From Melampsora larici-populina 98AG31 (lineage: Eukaryota > Basidiomycota > Pucciniomycetes > Pucciniales > Melampsoraceae): 64,000 nucleotides of DNA. Under the pieces are notes generated by a model. The model did not search any database and was not told where the DNA came from. It saw only the letters and a program-made list of their open reading frames with translations. Positions 54,499-64,000 of this stretch are shown piece by piece. The position numbers were made by a program, and so were the translations under genes. The stretch is from contig NW_006768844.1 in assembly GCF_000204055.1 (NCBI RefSeq), forward strand, positions 62,001 to 126,000. Reading direction: 5' to 3'. Each line of letters begins with the position of its first letter. Positions within the stretch are counted from its first letter, which is position 1.

Positions 54499-57400
54499 TC
54501 AAAGTTGATGATAAGATCCAGGTCTTAATAATTGAATACCTGATTCATCATCACCATCATCATTACCACCTTCATTTTTCTTTTGACCACTAAGAATCCC
54601 AATCCCATCTTGATGTGAATTAGAATGTAAACCTAGATGATGATGATGAATCTTATCATTTCTTTTAATCTTCATACAACACCTTCTCCAAACCAAAAAA
54701 CAAGCCGCAAGGATTCCAACTCCACAAGCCCAAACCTCTGAACGAAGAAAATCTCGAATCTTAAACCTTAGAGGAATCAAATCAGGTGGAGCAAAAGCCA
54801 GTAAAGCAAAATGACCACCAACGACTGGTCTAACTAAGAATCCAATTGACCAACCCCCTTCGATGGTAATCAAATCACCAAACACGTTATTGTTAGTTTG
54901 TTTTAAATATCGGACCACTGAATCTAATAAACGTTTTCGGGTCTCTTGTAATGTTGAAGCTGCTGAGGTCCATATCAACCAATCTGTTTTGGCTCGATCT
55001 GGTGCTCTTGAATCTAATGGTGGTCCGTAGGTTGATTGATTTCCTATAAAGAGACACGTATAACCAAGATACATTAGAGTGAATAGAAATAAGAAAATAT
55101 AATTGAATTGACGTACCTGCTTTAAGGAGGTACCAACGATCTTGCATATCATAAACCCAATCAGGGAATAGATCCAACTGGTACAATTTATCGAGGTACA
55201 AATTATACTGTTGAAAAAAACGTATAGAAACGATAATTAGAAGATGTTGAATACGAAAAGATACAACTTCAAAGCCTTACTTGAGTACTCCATGAGGATT
55301 GATTATTATAAGATCCTAAAAGATTTGTACGATCTTTTGAAACTGAAATTTCTAAAAACGCTTTAACATACTTAATAGCCACATCCTATTTCCCGTACAA
55401 AAAGATATTCATATTAATAATTTAAAGACCAAAATGAAAAGAACTGATGGTATAATTGTACGTACCTTATAATAAATAAAATCTTGCTTGTGACCTAGGG
55501 TTGATGAAATCTCTGACATTGCACGAAGTCCTATGATTCCTTTGACTGCGAGACTAGTTTGGTTTGGTGAAGGACCGAAGACTATTGAGTACTTGAGTCA
55601 GTAATAGGTTTGTTTATCTTTTTGGATCATTATCTTGACTTACAATCATCAGTCGAACCTATAGGAATGGAATGAGCCCTTAGTTCCTTGGAAAAACAAA
55701 CATCAAAAAGAAGTTTTTGAAATAGAACTCACGTTGATCATCAGGATACAAAGCATTTTCAACTAACCAATCCGCCCATCTCTTTAATAAATAATAATAA
55801 TCTTGAACTTGATCTATACAACTTTCTTTTCTTAAACAACCAAGAGCTAAAGATAAGAAATTACCCGATTCTTCCATTGGTAAAGTAGCCCTAACAAAAT
55901 CATTCCGACCTGTTGCATTTGGATAATGATCACCTAGATCATGTGGAACTGGAATCGGGTTATACAATCCAGTGGAAATATATCGATAGATCGGTTCAAG
56001 TAAAAGGGTTAAAAGTTGAGGTGATGCATAAATTAAAAATGGTAACATTGGGGCTATCACATCGGTTGTTTGACAATTTCCATTCGATGAGATTTCTTTT
56101 AACATGGCCATAGTTCTATATCCATTGATCATTGTATCTGTTCCAGTTCGATTCATCGATTCATCTTGATCCCATACGATTTCTAATGCCATGAAGATCT
56201 GACGTGTCGAAATCTTAAGCATATCTGCATAATCTTGACTTTCGATTCTTGTAGCATCTTGATCAAGTTGTGTATCCCAAGCTTCAGAAAGTGTACGTGA
56301 TTGATGATAATCTTTTATATGAAAGTTGACTAAATCGATTGGTGAATTGAACCGTGTCTTCCATAAAGGTTGCAGTCCAATAATCTTATCTCCTTTTGTC
56401 ATATATTGTACTAACGGTTCACGAACATGACCAATTGAGTAAATCACAGTCCGATCCTCAATCGAAGTTTGTGCTTTGATCTTTCCAAGGTTATGAGCAA
56501 ATGCAAAAGTAGGTTCATCTTGAGTTCCATTTTGATGTTGACTACGAATGGCTCGATAGGTTTGATTCAAGGTATTCTCAAGTTCACCAGTGTTTGAAAA
56601 GATTTCTCTAGTAAGATCTCGATCTAATCCTAAAGATCTTGTGATCTTTGAACCTTGAGGTCCAAGAGTACTATACCAAACTGAACCATGAAGTATCCTA
56701 TCATCCGACTCCACATACTCTCTTTGATCACGTAAATAGACTTCAATGGTTTGTTGAGTTAACTTGGAATGATCTTTCCATTCAATCACTTCTGATTCTG
56801 AATCGGTACACCAAAGCCCATTGAAATCAGTATAAAGTTCAACTTGATGTGGTAATCCATCTAATGATTTAACACTGATGGTAAGATAAGATAATGGTAA
56901 TGATTGGCGGAATAAATCATTTGGTGTGATGGGTGAAAGAAATGAAACTTGAAGTTCAATGGTCGAATTAGCTACTTGATAAGTAAAATTCGAACTTGAA
57001 GCAGTAAGTAAGAATTCAGTATTATTGGCTGCCTGCCCTATTTGATTGCATCCCCCGCCGCAAAAAACAGAAAATAACGCGTCATTATTTAGAAATCTTT
57101 AGTGATGAGGTTAATGAGGAAAAAAGAAACTCAAACAGTTTGTAAGATTTCCCATCCAATTCGATACTACACCGTCTACTCTTATAAGTCCTGTCCAACC
57201 AATATGACTGCCCGTCCAAAACTTTGGACTCATCTCACTCAAATCTTTATCTGTATACTACACTGCCTCCCCATGCTAAATAATGTTCCACAGATATGGT
57301 GATCTGACTGATAATGGAACAACCTATTCAATCCAATCAAAATCAAATCAACATAATGGTAAACAATCAATAAGAAATCAATAGACGTTGTGGTAAACTG

Positions 57401-57516
57401 ACAGTGGGTAGGAAGGGGATAGCTGTGATACCATCTTCTAGTGATCGAAGGCCTAGAATTAGATGAATGTTGGCCAAGTTGAGGATGATGAGATTGAGGA
57501 AGTGACTAGATTTCAT
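54499..57516 (-). CDS. GtaA-like six-hairpin glycosidase-family protein (DUF5127/4965/1793)
   Basis: Resembles secreted fungal glutaminase A proteins. Exon 1 (57516-57403) encodes a hydrophobic signal peptide (HFLNLIILNLANIHLILG). Exon 2 from 57323 has VVPLSVRSPYLW, then MSPKFWTGSHIGWTGLIRVDG. After an intron near 57100-57040: VSFLSPITPNDLFRQSLPLS, YADMLKISTRQIFMALE, HYPNATGRND, LLKRWADWLVENAL and STDDFFG. Last exons 55678-55644, 55581-55466, 55385-55281, 55207-55117 and 55043-54499. A hydrophobic segment near the C-terminus (ACGVGILAACFLVW) and a basic tail suggest membrane anchoring. Two in-frame TAG codons (57278-57276 and 57260-57258) lie in exon 2 between conserved blocks, so the N-terminus may be broken in this copy. 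Confidence 0.8.
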
Positions 57517-58119
57517 GAGGTCGATATCCGAATATATGCGTTGAAAGAGATGAGAATGAAATGAAAATCAAGAATTAGTGAATCCACATTTGCCAACCGA
57601 ACACACTCGATCGATTTATCATTCGATTCCTGTTTGTTTTTATCAAGTTTTGATTTTGGCAATTGGTTGACTGAAGACTGGAATAGGAAATCAAGAGTTC
57701 AAGACTTGTTGGATTTGGATCATATTTATTAAATCGGTTTACTTGCACTGAACTGCCAAATCCGGATATGACATATACCGCGCTTTGACGGTATATCATC
57801 AAAGGAGTCGTTTAACACGAGGTTTGACGAAATTGACATTACGAACTGACACACGAGAGGTTGAGAATGACTCACCCTGATCGGTCTTTGGAGAGTGATT
57901 CAGAGAGACATGAACCATTCAACGACAAGACTGAATCAATGAAATAAATCAACGGTCTGTCTTAAGTTTTAACTTTGAAGTTCAAGGTCTGAGTTAACTA
58001 CACCCGGATGAATAGCCGTTGATGAGAGACTCAAGAAAACGAACCTAGCCAATTCATAATCCCAACACTTGATTCATCTCATTCCTGCATCTCGGCCGTA
58101 ACGATCAGAAAGTATGTTT
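57517..58119. other. Intergenic, promoter side of the GtaA-like gene
   Basis: No gene supported. Probably the 5' flank of the minus-strand gene. Confidence 0.5.
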
Positions 58120-59105
58120 CATGGGGTCTGCCAGCGCCAGCCGGACGAACGGACGGACGTAATGTATGTGTACAGAAAGTTGGAATACCATTTGCGGAGT
58201 AATGTTGGCTTGACTAACAGTTGCATTGGATGTTAGTCTTGCTTCTAATCACGGGGACGCGTGAAATCGGCGCGCCGGAAATGTGATTGATATTTCTGGT
58301 CAAGATGGAAACTTTTATCAGTGACTCAAGTGGACTAGTGGACGTGAAAAAGATCCATTCGATACTTGGTCTGTGGAATGCTGGATGTTTAATGATACAC
58401 CGCTGATGTGATCTCTTTGATGATTTCAGGTTCGAGTTGATTTCAATCACCTGCTGAGCTTTTTCAGTTTGTGATAAAATCTTGTCATCACAAAGACTAC
58501 CAAAACCGTTCGGCCGTGGCAAGATATGACAGAGTCCCGTGACGATGCCGAAGACAAAACTTCCATCAGGGACTTTCCGCTCAGAGTCGACTCATCATGC
58601 ACGCCTTCACGCGGGCCGGATCAATCGAACGCTTGACGCGCTCGTCAGCCTGTGCTTGGTGAAATCCGTCAGCACCAGCCGCACGAACGAATCTGAGGTT
58701 TGGTACAGGGACATCATTTACGTGTTGATGTTGACTCGAATAACGGTTGCATTCGATATCAATCTGGGATTTGGAGGTCACCTTGCTGCTGAAGACGCGT
58801 GAAAGGGACGAGCCGGAATTATGGTCGTCGGTTCTGGTCAAGATGGAAATTGATATCAGCGACTCAAGTGCACTGGTGGATGTGAAAGAAGTCCAAGGCT
58901 TACTTGGTCAGTGCGATACGTGACCTTTTATGAGACACTGCTAATGTGATATGTTTGATGATTTCAGATTCAAGTGATTTCAGTCGAATTGCGAACTTTT
59001 TCACTTCGTGATGATATTTTGTGATTGAAGACATCGCCAAGATTGTTCGGCCGTGGCAAATATGTACAAAGTCCCGTGCCGACAGCGGCACTTCCATCAG
59101 GAACG
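58120..59105. repeat. Diverged tandem duplication (about 450-bp units)
   Basis: 58120-58575 and about 58655-59105 share ordered blocks: GCCAGCCGGACGAACG / CACCAGCCGCACGAACG, GGTCAAGATGGAAA, GACTCAAGTG.ACT, GATGATTTCAG, GTTCGGCCGTGGCAA and CTTCCATCAGG. The sequence is more GC-rich than its surroundings and lies directly upstream of the 59433 gene. No coding frame is shared by both copies. Confidence 0.75.
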
Positions 59106-59432
59106 CATTTGCTTCTGTGCCTTGAGGCATTCTTTCAGCAGACCGGGACACAATCTCAAGCAGAAGACAGGTATAAATATCTGTCGTTCTCTCCGATTTC
59201 TCCTTCTCTCCATCCTCTATCATTCACATCTTTTGATAACATTTCCCAATCACTTCTCACTCCGCACTTTGCTTATCCATCATCTGAATCTTTTCAAACC
59301 TCCCACAACTGCATCATCACATCACTCTATCTCCTACCATCCAATCCAATCTCAGTGATCTCCATATTTCTCGACCTTCTTCCTCCAATCTCTTCAACCT
59401 ATCTCATATTTATTCAACTTCCAATAATCAAC

Positions 59433-61186
59433 ATGTCTTACCTATCGCTTGGCCTTAACTTGCCTGCACGATTCGGAATTGATCCTTGGTTTGTCATGAA
59501 GAGAGCTGTAGCACGTCACAGCGCCACAGTCTCATGTGCATCATCGGACAACTCACAACAGGTAAGCTTTTCTTTTCATCTCTTCATCTGATCAATGACC
59601 AGTCAGCTAATTCTCCTCATTATCTTCCCTAACAGATTTCCTATGAATTGTTCCTTGTCAAACTTTGTGAGAGTCCAAAACTGATCATATGGAATTCGAC
59701 TTCAACCCCTCAGGTTTGTCAATTTTCCATTTCGTGGTTTTCCACTTCAAGTTTCTGTTATGCTGACATTTTTGGTATTTAATAGTCTGAAGTCTCAGAA
59801 GAAAAGTCAATCAAATCTTCCCCTTGTGTTCCACTACCTACTCAAAGGAAGCGTCCTGTTCGTCGACAAAGACTTCCAAAAATCTTGATCTCGGATGAAG
59901 ATTGCACTTCGGATACGGCTCTTGTCACAAAAGTTGACTCTAAATCAAATTTGATAAACTCAACAACTTCTTTCATCCCACTCACTGAAGATCAATCCGA
60001 AAACTTTCACATTTTCAATGATTTACTTGCCGAACACAACCTTTCAACAATCTCAACCGCTTCACTTCCTACCTCCAAGTCTCCCTTAATCATTCCAACC
60101 TCATCTCGAGCCACCAAAAGATCACATTCAAAATCCCAACTTTTCACCACTCCTGAACCAGTTTCAAAGAAATCAAAACCAACAATTCATTGGAGTGAAA
60201 TCTTAGATGATCTAATGACGGCATCTGATTGGGAAGAAGCAGAAGAAGAGTTAAAGAAAGAAAGCAAACCATTAGTTAATACAACTTCACTCAACCAAAC
60301 CCTTTCTTTTATCCCGCTCACTGAAGACGAAACCGAAAACTTTCATGTCTTCAACGAGTTACTTGCTGAACATCAAGTATCTTCAATGTCAACCTCATCT
60401 ACACTACCCTCAATCACTCGTAACTCACCGGTTTTCACCACTCGGTCACCAATTTCAAAGAAATCAAAACCAACACTTCATTGGACTGAAATCTTAGACA
60501 ACTTAATGACAGCATCTGATTGGGAAGAAGCAGAAGAAGAGGTACGACAAGAAAGTGATAAAATGGAATCGATGGAGTTCATGCCTCTTACTTCAGTAGA
60601 ATCTTCCAACTTTGATATCTTTAACGAGTTGATTCTAGAACATCAACTTTCAGAGACTTTGAAATCTTCTACATCTAGTACACTGGCTACTACCTCATCC
60701 TCTTCATCTCTCAGCACGACCACTTCTTCGAATTCAAAACCTTCAAAACCTAGCTCAAAGAATCTCAAAGATAGTAAAAGACAACTTCACTGGTCTGAAA
60801 TTTTAGATAATTTGATGACAGATGAAGATCGACAAGAAGCCGATGAATCTTTCACCATCACTCTTCCTTTCTCTCATGAAAGTTCTATCGAGTCTTTTAC
60901 AATTGATGAAACTTATTCTCTTCCATCTACACCCTCTTCGAATAACCGTTCATCTTATTCGAGCGCTGAAAATACTCATTCTCTACCAACACCTGTAGAA
61001 GAACTCAAAGATCCGTTTGGTTTAATCAATAACAATCATCAAAACTCTTACTATCATCCAGATATTAGTTTTGAGATTGTGAAATCATCTTTAGAAGAAA
61101 ATGATTATTTTATAACCGATCTTAGTTTGAATCTTGAAAAATCTTTTTCGAATCTTGATTTTGATTTTGAACATTCTTTTTGTTGA
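59433..61186 (+). CDS. Unknown protein with three copies of an acidic module (535 aa)
   Basis: Exons 59433-59561, 59636-59713 and 59786-61186, all phase 0. After a basic patch (RKRPVRRQRLPK) three modules follow at residues about 132-224, 244-321 and 334-424. Each starts F-I/M-PLT-x-ENFHxFNxLLAEH and ends with SKKSKP-x-HWxEILDxLMTASDWEEAEEE; the third is more diverged (MTDEDRQEADE). The linkers are Ser/Thr-rich and the C-terminus is Ser-, Asn- and acid-rich. No known domain was recognised. The module has paired acidic and aromatic helices that could be protein-binding. No signal peptide; a basic cluster could direct it to the nucleus (inference). Confidence 0.75.
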
Positions 61187-61730
61187 TTACTTGAGATTAA
61201 AAGAATTAACTAATAGAAATCTTTTTTGAAATAATCAGAAATAAAATGTTTTATATAATTTCGTACTATCTGGCCTGATTTTGTCCTATTTTTCTCGTTC
61301 TTCTCTTTTCTCTTTTCTCTTTTTTCCTTTCTTCTCTAGTTGTTTCTTTCTGATTTGTGATTTGTAATGAAGCATTTGACATCATTCATATAATTGAGCC
61401 TGAAGAAGGATTGAGAGAAAGCGAGAGGAACCTGTTTGATCAGGTGGTGAGTAAAGTGTGAGTTAGATTACTTTTTGCCCGAGGTTTTTGATACGCTTAA
61501 GTGCTAAGCCTACATAAGCTCACCTTTAAGTCTAAAGTGAATGAGAGTTGGATCAGGAGTCTCTTCGAATCCATTGTCGCGTCTCAGCCACAATTTTCGA
61601 ACTAAAAGAGTCTTGAGTGTCAGTAAAGAGAAATTGAATGAGAATCAGAACAAGAAGAAGAACTAAAAGAAAGAACTGAAACAGAAGAACTCAACAGACT
61701 CAACCGATTAATCAAATTTGAATCAAGAAG
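61187..61730. other. Intergenic between tandem genes
   Basis: A pyrimidine-rich stretch at 61280-61350 and purine-rich GAAGAA runs before the ATG at 61731. It holds the 3' end of one gene and the promoter/leader of the next; nothing else seen. Confidence 0.5.
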
Positions 61731-64000
61731 ATGAATTATAACAACAACAACAACAATCCAAATAATTCAGGAATTCCAATCTCAAACAATCCATCAGGAT
61801 CAGGATACCATCGATCAGTGGTAGTCAATAACAATCTAAGTTCACCTCATCCAGGTTTAAACTTAAACTCTAGTACAAGCTTAACACCACAACAACAACA
61901 AATTCTACAACAAGCTCATTTGATTCAACAACAACAAGCTATCTTACAACAACAACATCAATCATCAACTACTTCTAATCATCCGATTCCATCATCTCAA
62001 CAACAACCACAACAACCACAACAACCACAACAACAACAACCTAATCAACATCAAATCTCACAACATCAAGCTATGATTCAACAACAACAACTTATTTTAC
62101 AACAACAACAACAACAGAGACAGATGCCTAGGACCCCTGTTCCTCAACTTCCACCTCAATCTAATCCTTCGGCGATCCCTAATCCTCAGAATATCAAAAG
62201 ACCTATGCCAGCTTTTAATGAAATCGTTGGACCTAATCCAGCTTACACGCGTGCAAAGTTGAGTATGATCTTGTCTTTCAAGCGATGCTAATGATCAGAA
62301 CAGATTGATGGTTTTAAACAAAAGATTTGATTGAAAAAGTATTGATGTGTGATTTTGATTTCCTGCATAAAACAGACGAAACAAACCGACAGATAGAAGA
62401 TTACCGAATTTCTCAAAAGGATCTCAAGATTTAATAAACTTATCAGATCAATTTAATAAATTACAATCTATAGAAGAAAAGATAGATTGGACGATTAGTC
62501 GAAAAAGGTTAGAATTAGAAGATTCTTTAAAGAAAACTTTGGCGGTGAAACGTAGGATGAGGATTAAGGTTTGGAATACGGTTGATGGTCAGAGTTGGCA
62601 GAAAGGATTAGGAGATTTGGAAAATAAGAAAGAAGAGCTCGAGAAGGAACCAGAAACGGTTGTGGAAGAAAAAGAAAATGAGAAGGAGAAAGGTGGAGAA
62701 GACGGAGATAAGAAGGGAGGTGAGGAAGGAGTTGAAGGTGGTGATGATCAGGCTGAACAGATTGGTGAACCTAAGCAAGAGAAGATTGAGCAAAAGGATA
62801 AAGAAACCAAGGAAATTAATATGTTGAGTAATATTGAAGCTGTACCCAAATGGACCTTACATATCGAAGGCATGCTCTTAGAAGTAAGTCATCCTTTAAA
62901 CGCCCAAGTGGATCTTGAACCGCAAAAAAAGTTTTCTTAATCCTTTGATCTTTTGTAGCACCCAACCTCTTCGGAAGCTAAAGAAACGTTGCCGAAAATC
63001 TTGGAAACCAAACGACCATTCTCATCCCTCATCACCGGATTATTAATCAAAGTAGAAAGACCCGATGAATTATACCCAGAACCTAATTTTGTAGAATGGC
63101 AAAGAAGAACGAACCCAACTACCCCTTCCCCAAACGAGTTTTCAGAATTCAAATTCACTAGAACTGGATCCGAAAGATGTCAGATCCGATTAGCCTTTCA
63201 TTTAGATCAATTTCCACAAAGGTTAAAGTTAATGCCTATCTTGGGAGACGTTTTGGATTTGAAAGAAGCTTCGTTGAGTGAGATTATGGATTCGATTTGG
63301 AGGTATGTTAAGAAAGAAAGGTTACAGGATTCGATGGATAAACGACAGATTAAAAAAGATCAGAAATTAGCTTGTGTAAGTTTTTTTTTTTTGGTTTTTT
63401 GGTTTTTTTTGGTTTTGGAGGTAAAGAGATTGATAGGTTTCGTGTTTTTGGATTTCAGTTGTTTCCTCCTATGTGTGATAAAATGCCGTTTCATCAATTA
63501 ACTGATAGTGTAAGAAGGTTTATTGGAATGTCAGAACCAGTGCGTATAGATTATGAGATAGAGTGAGTGATGTGTTTTTGTTTTTTATCAGTTTTAATTT
63601 TTGGGTTTGTAAATTCTGATGTTCAGTTTTGTACTCTCTTTTTCTTTCTTTTTCAAGTGTTGAAGAAGGATGTGAAGGAAAAGCGAAATATTATGATGTT
63701 GAATTTAGTATAGAAGATCCAGCTAAACTTCATATGATGAAAGTTAAAGAATCGTTGGATGGTCAAGATCAAATTTCGAAAGAGATTATAGCATTGGATG
63801 AACAAGTTTGTTGAATTTTCTTTATTACTTTTTTTTCTGGTTATAGAATACCTTATCATCTTCTTTTGAAAAGTTAATTTTTGGTTCTGATTTTTTTTTG
63901 ATATTAGATTATGGAATCGATAGCAAAACTTAAAGAAATCAAAAGCAAACGAGATTTTTATCAAGATTTTTCAAAAGATCCCATAAGTTTTATAAAACGA
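61731..64000 (+). CDS. SWP73: SWI/SNF (BAF/RSC) subunit SWP73/SMARCD, 3' end outside the window
   Basis: Core subunit of chromatin-remodelling complexes in the nucleus. Exons 61731-62257, 62376-62883, 62959-63375, 63459-63562, 63658-63805 and 63908 onward; phases are consistent and about 599 residues are visible. The N-terminus is Asn- and Gln-rich (poly-Q runs). Next comes RPMPAFNEIVGPNPAYTRAK, then the conserved KIDWTISRKRLELEDSLKK with MRIKVWNTVDGQSW and an acidic Glu/Lys insert not typical of animal homologues. The SWIB/MDM2 domain spans about 425-505 (LDLKEASLSEIMDSIWRYVK ... HQLTDSVRRF). The first splice donor is an unusual GTTGAG, required for the frame. Apparently intact. Confidence 0.92.

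Overview
The window looks like a transposon-rich, AT-leaning piece of a basidiomycete genome, most likely a rust fungus (Pucciniales). The reasons are: host genes carry short 54-118 nt GT-AG introns; there is an atypical alpha-kinase, a family expanded in rusts; the transposons are of types common in basidiomycetes (Plavaka/CACTA-like, PIF-Harbinger, hAT, foldback elements); and there is one 100-N assembly gap. The species cannot be fixed from sequence alone. All family names are from reading motifs, not from searches.

Layout. 1-6.6 kb: a dead Tc1-like element (114-1466), a PIF-Harbinger element (2120-6145) whose transposase is split by a CACTA-type hairpin (3157-3972), and a GC-rich hAT-type miniature element (6215-6601). 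8.1-10.9 kb: a germinal-centre/STE20-type protein kinase on the minus strand. 11-16.6 kb: a recent 8-bp-TSD foldback element, a decayed unknown gene, two miniature elements, a LINE 3' fragment and a large foldback. 17-18.3 kb: a broken CWC25-like C-terminal half abutting a broken G-protein alpha fragment. 18.6-20.9 kb: nested foldbacks. 21.7-24.2 kb: a repeat array followed by an integrase-like DDE gene carrying a 112-bp insertion. 24.5-26.7 kb: an alpha-kinase and an upstream unknown gene. 26.7-31.4 kb: gene-poor, decayed, with the gap inside an inverted repeat.

31.8-54.2 kb is a nested transposon stack. A second PIF-Harbinger element supplies a SANT/coiled-coil accessory gene (plus strand) and a transposase (minus strand). 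A 3,354-bp hAT element (32216-35569, 16-bp TIRs, 8-bp TSD) and a 14,701-bp Plavaka/CACTA-like element (35673-50373, CACT termini, 3-bp TSD, about 950-bp inverted repeats) both sit inside the accessory gene. Taking out both insertions with one TSD copy each rejoins that gene in one frame. The large element encodes a Tnp2/Plavaka transposase and at least five further proteins, several with reading frames that stay open across spliced exons. Its long TIRs each carry a TATA-like box pointing inward at the first gene on each side.

54.5-64 kb returns to host sequence: a secreted or membrane-anchored GtaA-like six-hairpin enzyme (minus), a lineage-specific protein with three copies of an acidic module (plus), and the SWI/SNF subunit SWP73/SMARCD (plus, cut by the window end).
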